A stretch of DNA of 5,628 nucleotides, from positions 1 through 5,628 of the forward strand of contig DAOTTX010000003.1 in the NCBI GenBank assembly GCA_034437515.1, read 5' to 3'. A model generated the notes under the pieces. The model saw only the letters and a list, made by a program, of their open reading frames with translations, did no database searches and had not been told where the DNA came from. The DNA is from DAOTTX01 sp034437515. Lineage in GTDB: Bacteria > Chloroflexota > Anaerolineae > Aggregatilineales > Phototrophicaceae. A program made the position numbers and the translations under genes. The first letter of the stretch is position 1. Each line of letters starts with the position of its first letter. Positions 1 through 5,628 of this stretch are shown in pieces.

Positions 1-282
1 TACAGCGAGCGTCTTTCAGTGGGCTTCACGCCGGAGCAGATGCGCCGGGTCGAGGAGATTCTTCGCGTCCGCGCCCGCGACGGCAAGATGCAGCACAAGA
101 CCGACCTCATCAGGGACGCGCTCAATCTGTACCTATCACACCAGGATGACATCCCCGGTACGCGAGCGGCGATTACGGGCAAGCTCGAAGGTCGGCTGGA
201 TGCCGTTGAAGAGCAGCTCCAAAAGCAGAACGATCTGCTGGCGAAGATCGCCAACTACTTGCGGAAGAGGCGAGAGGCGTAG
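1..282 (+). CDS. Ribbon-helix-helix protein, probable relaxosome accessory (MobC-like) factor, 5' partial
   Basis: The frame is open from base 1 and ends at TAG 280-282, giving 93 visible residues. The N-terminus fits an RHH/CopG-type DNA-binding fold: a short beta strand (ERLSVGFT), a first helix beginning TPEQMRRVEEIL, then a second helix around KTDLIRDALNLYL. The GTG at 19 would cut through that strand, so I take the true start to lie upstream of the window. The last ~40 residues (LEGRLDAVEEQLQKQNDLLAKI) have heptad-like leucines and should form a coiled coil for oligomerisation, ending in a basic tail (RKRREA). RHH proteins next to relaxases usually bind the transfer origin, assist nicking and often repress their own operon. 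Here the relaxase starts 3 bases after the stop, which supports that role. The role is inferred from fold and neighbour. A plain transcriptional repressor or antitoxin-like RHH protein is the alternative. Confidence 0.8.
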   Translation, partial: YSERLSVGFTPEQMRRVEEILRVRARDGKMQHKTDLIRDALNLYLSHQDDIPGTRAAITGKLEGRLDAVEEQLQKQNDLLAKIANYLRKRREA

Positions 283-285
283 GAC

Positions 286-1203
286 ATGGATCGTAAGCAG
301 ATGTGTGTGTCGAACGTGAAGTACAAGAAGCCGACGCAGAACGAGGCCAAGCGGATGAAGAACCTGCTCGGTTATCTGACCTACCGCGAGTCACGTACCG
401 AGAAGGCGCGGCACGCCGGAGGGCGGGAACGCTGGATGGATCGGGGTATGGGTGGTTTGGTCGCGGAAATTGCCGACCGCTGCGACGCCTACCATAGCGA
501 GCATGTCTTGCTGTTCAGCCTCGTAATCAATCCGAACACCGACCTGATCCGGATGGTGCCGCCAGAGAAGCGCGAGCAGTTCGTCCGCCAGCTTACCGAG
601 CGCACGATGAACGGCTTCTTCGACCGCAGAGGGATTGATACCGGGGTGGAGTGGTCGAGCGTGCTTCACCATCGACAGACGGATGGCACAGAAGCGCCGG
701 AGCAGCATAACCCGCATACCCACGTGATTCTGCCGGGTACCTACTACGACGCGGACGAGGGGCAGCGCAAGCCGCTGTACTTCAGCCGGAATAAAGCGGT
801 CAACCACATCGACATGCTACATGAGGTCACGCAGGAGCAAATGGTTGACCTGATGGATCGCTATGCCGGGCGTGACTGGGAGCAGCGTTACGACGCGCTC
901 GCCGCCACACGCGAGCGACAGCAGGCGGTGGTCTACGACGAGGAGGCACATGGGTTGTGGGACAACGAACCGGTCTGGGCAGGCGTGCGCCGCACCGATG
1001 ACGAGGTGAGTGCCGCCGGAGTGTACGGCTGGTTCGAAGATCGTGAAGGCAAGAAGCGACTGCAATTTCGTCCTGTTCAGCCTGATCTGGATCACGAAGA
1101 AGCGGAACGTCTGGCTGAGCAGTTGAAAGATCTGCTCAAAGAGGAAGCACACCGTCCGAAACATGAGGATGATCTGCGTCCGACACCAGACATTGACTTT
1201 TAA
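286..1203 (+). CDS. Short HUH-type relaxase / mobilization nuclease
   Basis: This 305-residue protein probably nicks and covalently binds one strand at a transfer origin. The key signature is at residues 122-151: EWSSVLHH, then HNPHTHVIL, with H141, H144 and H146 matching the metal-binding histidines of relaxase motif III. The order (hydrophobic strand ending in His, short loop, H-x-P-H-x-H, hydrophobic strand) is typical of relaxases. Y30 and Y33 in GYLTYRES are the candidate nucleophilic tyrosines. The tail after about residue 200 is charged, with a helical, lysine- and glutamate-rich segment near 275-290, and contains no helicase or primase domain. The ATG at 286 has GAGAGG at 272-277, 8 bases upstream, inside the end of the RHH gene, so the two are probably translationally coupled. 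An in-frame ATG at 301 is a weaker alternative. I cannot assign it to a named MOB class. A rolling-circle replication initiator is a less likely alternative, because a separate replication protein follows. Confidence 0.8.
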   Translation: MDRKQMCVSNVKYKKPTQNEAKRMKNLLGYLTYRESRTEKARHAGGRERWMDRGMGGLVAEIADRCDAYHSEHVLLFSLVINPNTDLIRMVPPEKREQFVRQLTERTMNGFFDRRGIDTGVEWSSVLHHRQTDGTEAPEQHNPHTHVILPGTYYDADEGQRKPLYFSRNKAVNHIDMLHEVTQEQMVDLMDRYAGRDWEQRYDALAATRERQQAVVYDEEAHGLWDNEPVWAGVRRTDDEVSAAGVYGWFEDREGKKRLQFRPVQPDLDHEEAERLAEQLKDLLKEEAHRPKHEDDLRPTPDIDF

Positions 1204-1293
1204 CCTGAACGCACACAGGAGCCGGAAGCGCACCGTCGACCAAACGAATCGCGCCTCAAGCCCCTGTGTGACACATAAAGGAATACACACAGT
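1204..1293 (+). promoter_or_regulatory. Leader of the primase-helicase gene with competing hairpin arms
   Basis: This 90-base gap is the only sizeable non-coding space in the left block. CACACAGG (1212-1219) is the exact reverse complement of CCTGTGTG (1263-1270). The same right arm, as CTGTGTG (1264-1270), is also complementary to CACACAG (1286-1292), which ends two bases before the ATG at 1294. The second hairpin has a 7-bp stem and a 15-base loop that holds the only good ribosome binding site, AAGGA at 1278-1282. The two pairings cannot coexist, so the leader could switch between an open and a closed ribosome site. It could equally be a set of protein-binding repeats. No convincing sigma-70 promoter or U-tract terminator was found here. 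The repeats are seen directly; regulation is inferred. Confidence 0.4.
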
Positions 1294-4206
1294 ATGACAC
1301 AGAAACACGAATTGACCAACGACGAAAACGCGAGCAGAGATGCTTTCCTCTCTGCGCTGTACCCAAACACACACGCTGATTTATGGCTGGAACTGCGCTG
1401 CATCTATCCAGGCACGGGAGAAGTACGCGCACTTTGGACGCAGATCGGGAATGACAAGCAGCATGACGCTGTACTGCAACAGGCGGACAAGCTCAACGGC
1501 GAGGGCTATGGCGTGTACTTCGCGCCCTGTCTACGCTCACAGAAGAAGGGCAACGCGGCATCGGCGGCACTGCTGCCCGCGCTCTGGATTGACATCGACG
1601 GTCCCGAAGAACACCGCCAGCGCGATCTGGAACGACTGCAAGCCTTTGACCCGCCGCCATCTGCTATCATCAGTAGCGGAGGTGGTTGGCACGGCTACTG
1701 GCTGCTGGATGAACCGCTGATGCTTGATGAGGACAATAAGCAGAAAATCGGTCGCGTTATGCAGGGTTTGTTCACCGCGCTTGGCGGCGATGAGGGCTAT
1801 GTGAAGTCCGTTGCCTCGGTGATGCGCTTACCAGACAGCATCAACACCAAACCTGACCGTGGCGGCGCAGCGGTGCAGATCACCGGCTGGCATCCAGATC
1901 GGCGCTACCCACTACACTGCTTCGATTGGTTAGAAGTGCAGCCGCGACCGAAGGTAGAGCGCATTGGAGGGCTAGATGTGGTGACGCTCAACGGCAATGC
2001 ACCGCTCCCACCGCGCACAGAGAGCTATCTTTCGTCCGGTACAGCCAATGGCAATCGCAATCATGAGCTGTTCGCCGCCGCCTGTCAGCTTCGGGATGCA
2101 GGCCACAGCCAGTCCGATGCAGAACCCGAACTGGTTACGCGCTATATCGCTGATGGAAATGGCAGTGAGAACCCCACCGTACGTGAGAAAGAGGCACGAG
2201 CGACCATTGCCAGCGCCTTCAGCCAGCCACCCAGAGAGCCGATCCAGTCGCGGCGACAGGTCGCAGATGCTCACGTCAGCCAACTGGTAGATCGTTACGA
2301 CACACGGCAGAAATCGGTTGAGCGTCCATCTACTGCCGAGATCATCGAAGCGGTTGAAGCCTGCGCCCACCTCAATGCGGTCGAGTGGGCAGAACAGCGC
2401 GAGAAGTTCAAAGCACTCACTGGAGACGGGCTGAAGATCAGCGACATCGACAAGCTGTACCGCGAGAAGCGCAAGACTATCGAACGCCAGCGTCAGCAGG
2501 AGTATGTCGATACCGAGAGTTATCTGCTGCTGGATGGCAAAATCGTCTATCGCAAGGAAACCTATCGCGGTGTGATGGAACGTACCGTCGCGGACTGGGC
2601 AGCCACCGCCCTTTATCAGACCTGCCAGGTTGATGACGACGGCAAGGAGGCCCACGTCACGACCATTGAATTGCAGCGGGGATCATCGACCAAAAAGCTG
2701 GAAGTCCCCGGTGAAGTATTCGTCGATGATGTCGCGCTGCGCCGCTTCATCGGGGCCAATGCCGGAGCGCAGTATGTGGTTCGTGCAGGCATGTCCAAGC
2801 ACCTGGTTCCCGCGATTGTGCATCTGTCGGGTGAGTTTCCGACGCACCGCCACTACAACTTCATGGGCTGGAAGCAGATTGACGGCAGATGGGTGTACGT
2901 CTCACCCGAAGACTGCATCACCGCAAAAGGCAAGCTGGTGGAGCCGCCGTCGGTCGAACTCGACCAGCGTCTCCGTGACTACGGACTACAGGCGTTGAAC
3001 TGGCAGGAGAGTTTGCAGGCATTTGACGCAGTGGTGCAGGTGATGCCGTCGAACCTGGCACCCTCACTGATCGCCTTTGCGCTGCTGCCCGTGATCCAAC
3101 GGTTCTTCCCGCCGTCGGCGACCCGACCAGCAATTCATCTGGTTGGCACATCGGGCAGCGGTAAATCGGAAATTGCATCCCTGCTGAGCAGTTTCTACGG
3201 GCAGTTCAGCCGCGATACGCCGCCTGCTCAATGGGGCGACACCATCAACACCGTGGAAATGCTCGGCTATCCGCTGGCAGATGCGCTCTACTGGGTTGAC
3301 GATTACAAGGACATCTACGCTGACACACGCACCTTCACGCGCTTTTTACAGGGTTATTCCCGTAACCTGGGGCGTGGGCGGCTGACCCGTGATGCCAAGC
3401 TGCAAACCTCGCGTCCGTGCCGGGGATTAATTCTCTCCACTGGCGAAACCAGTCTGGAGGGCGAAATGTCGGTGTCCTCACGCATGATGGCACTGGAAAT
3501 CCCGCCGTGGAAACACCGTGATCCGCAGGGTAAAGCACTCGCCGAAGCCGAGGCATTGCGCGATAAGCTACCCGGTTTCACGGCACACTTTGCGTCATGG
3601 GTAGCGCGCCAGCTCGATGAGGGCGACTTCAAAGCCGAACTTGCCAGCCGCTTCAGCCAGAACGTGATCGGCTACAACGCTCAGGTAACTGCCCAGCTCG
3701 GCAGGTCGAACGCCCATGACCGCGCCGTGAAGAACTGGGCCGTGTTGGTAACGGTGTTCCAGATGCTCTCGAAGTTTGTGACGGAGATGGACGAGGACTA
3801 CCTGCTCCCGACATGGCAGGATTGCATCGTGGAGACGGTGCAAAATCTGCGCCAAGAGCTTGCCAGTCAGGTCTTTCTCGACATCCTGGGACAGTTACTC
3901 GCCGGTGGGCAGGCGGTCATCGACGACGATATGCGGAACCCGCGTGAGTATCCGCCAGGAGTAACGGTTGTCGGCTACCAGGATGACAACTTTGTCTACC
4001 TGCTGCCGGAGATCGCGCTCAAGGCGGTGAACCACGTCCAGTCGCTCAACTTCGGTGCGAATGCTATTGGTAAGATGCTCAAAGAGGACGGCTTCCTGCT
4101 ACCCGGAAACCTCAATCTGACCGTTCAACGCAGGGTTCGAGGGGGAAGAGTACGATTATGGCAACTCAAGTCCGAGATTCTGGACTGTGACGGCTGTGAC
4201 ACCTGA
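1294..4206 (+). CDS. Primase-helicase fusion (AEP-like primase, DUF927-like region, P-loop ATPase), replication protein
   Basis: This 970-residue protein probably initiates replication of the element by priming and unwinding DNA. Residues ~20-210 resemble an archaeo-eukaryotic primase core of the RepB-primase kind: LWIDIDG with D100 and D102, SSGGGWHGYW with H133, and VMRLPDSINTK at 176-186. Residues ~254-315 resemble the PriCT helical domain (RNHELFAAACQLRDAG ... EKEARATIASAF). Residues ~410-560 look DUF927-like, including FMGW at 523-526. A P-loop ATPase follows: Walker A GTSGSGKS (618-625), Walker B ALYWVDDY (664-671), sensor-like GLILSTGE (711-718) and a candidate arginine finger R730 in VSSRMM. 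Residues ~890-960 look like a winged helix (AIGKMLKEDGFL ... RVRLWQLKSEI), perhaps for origin binding. The ATG at 1294 has AAGGA at 1278-1282, 11 bases upstream, a rather long spacing. The gene is intact, and its stop lies just before the IS. Domain calls are by motif recognition. The ATPase is the surest, and polymerase activity is inferred. Confidence 0.85.
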   Translation: MTQKHELTNDENASRDAFLSALYPNTHADLWLELRCIYPGTGEVRALWTQIGNDKQHDAVLQQADKLNGEGYGVYFAPCLRSQKKGNAASAALLPALWIDIDGPEEHRQRDLERLQAFDPPPSAIISSGGGWHGYWLLDEPLMLDEDNKQKIGRVMQGLFTALGGDEGYVKSVASVMRLPDSINTKPDRGGAAVQITGWHPDRRYPLHCFDWLEVQPRPKVERIGGLDVVTLNGNAPLPPRTESYLSSGTANGNRNHELFAAACQLRDAGHSQSDAEPELVTRYIADGNGSENPTVREKEARATIASAFSQPPREPIQSRRQVADAHVSQLVDRYDTRQKSVERPSTAEIIEAVEACAHLNAVEWAEQREKFKALTGDGLKISDIDKLYREKRKTIERQRQQEYVDTESYLLLDGKIVYRKETYRGVMERTVADWAATALYQTCQVDDDGKEAHVTTIELQRGSSTKKLEVPGEVFVDDVALRRFIGANAGAQYVVRAGMSKHLVPAIVHLSGEFPTHRHYNFMGWKQIDGRWVYVSPEDCITAKGKLVEPPSVELDQRLRDYGLQALNWQESLQAFDAVVQVMPSNLAPSLIAFALLPVIQRFFPPSATRPAIHLVGTSGSGKSEIASLLSSFYGQFSRDTPPAQWGDTINTVEMLGYPLADALYWVDDYKDIYADTRTFTRFLQGYSRNLGRGRLTRDAKLQTSRPCRGLILSTGETSLEGEMSVSSRMMALEIPPWKHRDPQGKALAEAEALRDKLPGFTAHFASWVARQLDEGDFKAELASRFSQNVIGYNAQVTAQLGRSNAHDRAVKNWAVLVTVFQMLSKFVTEMDEDYLLPTWQDCIVETVQNLRQELASQVFLDILGQLLAGGQAVIDDDMRNPREYPPGVTVVGYQDDNFVYLLPEIALKAVNHVQSLNFGANAIGKMLKEDGFLLPGNLNLTVQRRVRGGRVRLWQLKSEILDCDGCDT

Positions 4207-4227
4207 GACGCAGCATCATCAAAAACT

Positions 4228-4252
4228 TGAGCCACGGCTTTTGCAAAGTCGC
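4228..4252 (+). repeat. Putative left terminal inverted repeat of the IS
   Basis: This 25-base segment at the transposase 3' side shares 14 of 25 positions with the reverse complement of 5527-5551, including GCAAAGT and GC around one mismatch. Its inner end overlaps the transposase stop codon by one base. The seven positions outside the core do not match, so the repeat is interrupted and the call is tentative. Confidence 0.4.
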
Positions 4253-5394
4253 TAAAGCAATAGCTGAAACGCTTCGTCATAGTTGGCATCGAAGTAGCGT
4301 CGTGCTTCGGGCACATAATCAAATTCTGTAGCGGATCGGATTAAACCGATGACGAGATTATTGAGAGTCGCCAGTAACCGTTGCCGTTTCGTGTGCCGAA
4401 TCCGCGAGGCATCCTCGTGAAATGTCACATCGCGCACATAATGCAATCGATTTTCGATATGCCAGTGCGAGCGCATCAAGGCCATGAGTTTGTCAGGTGA
4501 GCATTGGTCACGCGAGAGGCTGGTAATGCCAAAAATAACCTGATACGTGATTTCACCCGTGGCGTGATGTTGAACGATCCGTTGCAGACGAAACACCTGT
4601 TGAACATGTGGAAAGTCAAGATAGTCATTCAGGTCAGCCGTCACGGTTAGATAGCGCGTTTCAATGCGTCCATGTCCGATCGACATCTCTGATACAAAGA
4701 GTTCTTCCAGGCCAATGGGTTGATGACCTTTGGCAACAGAGGCGGGCATAAAGGCCTCTGCAATCGCCTGGTGCAGGGTTTTCTGGTTTCCTTTGACAGG
4801 CAAGACGAAATGGCCTCCGGCTTCGACGATCTGAATACACAGCTCACGCTGCGTAAACATGGCATCGCCGGTCACCACACACCCGGTCAAATCGAGATAG
4901 CTGAGCAATTTCGGGGCAGCGATAATCTCATTGGTCTTACATTCGACCTCAATTTGCATGAGCACGACCCCGGTTTCCGGCACATAGGCTGCCAGTAGAT
5001 GCGTGCCCTGCGTCTCACCCACCGGAATCGTACCCCGCAAAACCTTGCCATCAATACTAACCGTGATATTGTCGTCCTGCTGACGGACGAAAAATTGACC
5101 GAGTTTCTGGTCGACTTCGATGTCGTCTAATTCTGCCAGCACACGCTCATAGGTGGTTTGGTGAGGCATGGTCTGACGGGGCAATTTCAATAATCCGGCT
5201 AATTTCTGACTGCGTAACCGTACCCACTCGCTCATCCCTTTCATACTGTCTTCGCCTGCCAGTTTCGCCAGAATAAGTAACACCAGCAACGTCGCCAGCG
5301 AATAACGCACTCCTCTGGCTGCTCGCGGGTCGCGAATTTGATGAAGCACAGTCATCAGACTGCTGACGTCGAATAGTTTGCCGTTATCACACAT
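4252..5394 (-). CDS. ISAs1-family transposase
   Basis: This 380-residue DDE transposase catalyses movement of the surrounding IS and is the usual length for its family. The N-terminal part has the family-associated domain, with LHQIRDPRAARGVRY at 17-31 and a hydrophobic helix (LATLLVLLILAKLAGE). The catalytic triad is intact: D115 in SIDGKVLRG, D177 in VVTGDAMFTQ, and E314 in HWHIENRLHYVRD. Other family hallmarks are FVLPVKGNQ (196-204) and GHGRIETR (240-247), followed by NNLVIGLIR near residue 345. The ATG at 5392-5394 is preceded on its own strand by AGGTG about 4 bases away, an acceptable ribosome site. There is no frameshift or internal stop, so it is probably active or recently so. It is convergent with the primase-helicase gene and its upstream region is extremely AT-rich. 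Confidence 0.95.
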   Translation of the reverse strand: MCDNGKLFDVSSLMTVLHQIRDPRAARGVRYSLATLLVLLILAKLAGEDSMKGMSEWVRLRSQKLAGLLKLPRQTMPHQTTYERVLAELDDIEVDQKLGQFFVRQQDDNITVSIDGKVLRGTIPVGETQGTHLLAAYVPETGVVLMQIEVECKTNEIIAAPKLLSYLDLTGCVVTGDAMFTQRELCIQIVEAGGHFVLPVKGNQKTLHQAIAEAFMPASVAKGHQPIGLEELFVSEMSIGHGRIETRYLTVTADLNDYLDFPHVQQVFRLQRIVQHHATGEITYQVIFGITSLSRDQCSPDKLMALMRSHWHIENRLHYVRDVTFHEDASRIRHTKRQRLLATLNNLVIGLIRSATEFDYVPEARRYFDANYDEAFQLLL

Positions 5395-5526
5395 TCCGCA
5401 CCTAAAAACTGCAAAATTTTGAATTTATAAGAGGTCATAAAAGCTCATTTTGATTAATTTTTTGAGTAATAACTATTGTATTTTACGGTTTAGTTAATTA
5501 TTTTTTAGCTAATTGATATGGGTGTG
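5395..5526 (-). promoter_or_regulatory. AT-rich upstream region of the IS transposase
   Basis: Bases 5401-5520 contain only 26 G or C out of 120 (about 22%), far below the rest of the window. On the transposase strand a TATAAA (complement of 5424-5429) could act as a -10 element about 30 bases upstream of the ATG, but no good -35 box lies at the right distance. The region probably carries the transposase promoter and internal transposase- or host-factor-binding sites between the right terminal repeat and the gene. No ORF of note is seen. Confidence 0.4.
5489..5514 (+). repeat. Tandem pair of 11-base direct repeats, TTTAGYTAATT
   Basis: TTTAGTTAATT (5489-5499) and TTTAGCTAATT (5504-5514) match at 10 of 11 positions with a 15-base period. 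They lie just inside the proposed right IS end, upstream of the transposase. They could be subterminal transposase-binding sites, but in such AT-rich sequence a chance match is possible. Confidence 0.35.
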
Positions 5527-5551
5527 GCTACTTTGCGTTTTAAGGGGTTGA
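5527..5551 (+). repeat. Putative right terminal inverted repeat of the IS
   Basis: This is the counterpart of the left repeat at 4228-4252. GCTACTTTGC (5527-5536) is the reverse complement of GCAAAGTAGC, differing at one position from the left core GCAAAGTCGC. The outer GGGGTTGA (5544-5551) gives weaker agreement. The sequence also turns from AT-rich to mixed composition here, consistent with an element end nearby. Confidence 0.4.
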
Positions 5552-5579
5552 AAGACAGAGGAAAACTCGCGACGATAAT
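5548..5579 (+). promoter_or_regulatory. Possible hybrid promoter at the IS right junction
   Basis: TTGAAA (5548-5553), at the outer edge of the IS, resembles a -35 box, and GATAAT (5574-5579) resembles a -10 box. The spacing of 20 bases is longer than the preferred 17, so the promoter would be weak. It points toward the reading frame starting at 5607. IS ends often supply outward -35 boxes, but this is inference only. Confidence 0.2.
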
Positions 5580-5606
5580 GTAATCAACAATCGTCTGGGA
5601 GAAATC

Positions 5607-5628
5607 ATGTCTTTCAATAGCAGTATAA
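5607..5628 (+). CDS. Start of an unidentified gene, 3' partial
   Basis: An ATG at 5607 is preceded by GGGAG at 5597-5601 with a 5-base spacer, which is a good ribosome binding site. Only seven codons (MSFNSSI) are visible before the window ends, so no product can be assigned. It points away from the IS and could be the next gene of the host or of the mobile element. The support is the ribosome site alone. Confidence 0.4.

Larger units (their letters stand above)
4228..5551 (-). mobile_element. ISAs1-family insertion sequence, apparently complete
   Basis: A complete ISAs1-type transposase gene lies between imperfect terminal repeats. Reading inward from each end, both carry GCAAAGTnGC: 4243-4252 on the left, and the complement of 5527-5536 on the right. 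Outside this core, several further positions agree (TnAnCCnC), which gives the proposed outer ends at 4228 and 5551 and a length of about 1.3 kb, normal for the family. The flanking bases (4220-4227 and 5552-5559) do not form the 8-10 bp direct repeat expected of the family. Either the ends are misplaced by a few bases or the duplication has been lost. The insertion lies about 20 bases after the primase-helicase stop and is convergent with it. The element itself is well supported; its exact ends are not. Confidence 0.65.

Noticed and set aside
19..282. GTG at base 19 as the start of the RHH gene
   Set aside because: It would remove the first part of the DNA-binding beta strand (ERLSV), and the frame stays open to base 1, so the start is more likely upstream of the window.
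1193..1221. TTGACT at 1193-1198 as a -35 box for the primase-helicase
   Set aside because: No -10-like hexamer is found 16-19 bases downstream.
817..1374. 185-residue reverse-strand open frame spanning the relaxase end and the leader
   Set aside because: It overlaps two well-supported genes on the opposite strand and its Phe/Cys-rich translation looks like an antisense shadow.
1972..2655. 227-residue reverse-strand open frame inside the primase-helicase gene
   Set aside because: It is antisense to a clearly motif-bearing coding region, has no recognisable domain and is probably a by-product of codon composition.
4231..4260. Possible terminator between the primase-helicase and transposase genes
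   Set aside because: GCTTT and AAAGC can form only a 5-bp stem and TTTGCAAA is a short palindrome. There is no GC-rich stem with a U-tract on either strand.
5518..5583. 21-residue reading frame beginning MGVATLRFKG
   Set aside because: It crosses the proposed IS end, has no clear ribosome binding site and no recognisable features. It is most likely chance.

Overview
The window looks like part of a bacterial mobile genetic element with an insertion sequence at its right-hand end. From left to right it holds a ribbon-helix-helix (RHH) protein whose 5' end is cut by the window edge, a short HUH-type relaxase, a 970-residue primase-helicase fusion, and a complete ISAs1-family element on the opposite strand. 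The first 22 bases of what may be a further gene lie at the right edge. Host taxonomy cannot be fixed from this sequence. The genes of the element look moderately GC-rich, and a Chloroflexota-like host is only a weak guess.

The left block (1-4206) is a same-strand module for transfer and replication. The RHH and relaxase genes are 3 bases apart and read as a relaxosome accessory protein plus a relaxase (mobilization pair). After a 90-base leader with mutually exclusive hairpin arms comes the large replication protein. It has an AEP-type primase core, a PriCT-like helical region, a DUF927-like segment, a P-loop ATPase and a C-terminal winged-helix-like tail. Together these suggest an integrative/mobilizable element or plasmid that brings both its own nickase and its own replication initiator. 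No integrase, type IV coupling protein or secretion genes are in view.

The right block (about 4228-5551) is an ISAs1-family insertion. Its transposase is full length with an intact DDE triad, and is convergent with the primase-helicase. The element starts about 20 bases after the primase-helicase stop, so it did not break that gene. It may have separated it from whatever followed. Imperfect inverted repeats sharing GCAAAGTnGC can be seen at both ends, but I found no convincing target duplication. The transposase's upstream region is about 22% GC, in sharp contrast with the rest of the window. Beyond the IS, a plausible ribosome binding site and ATG start a reading frame that runs off the window.

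The part most worth a second look is the combination of a small non-canonical relaxase with a primase-helicase fusion, plus the alternative hairpins that sit over the primase-helicase ribosome binding site.
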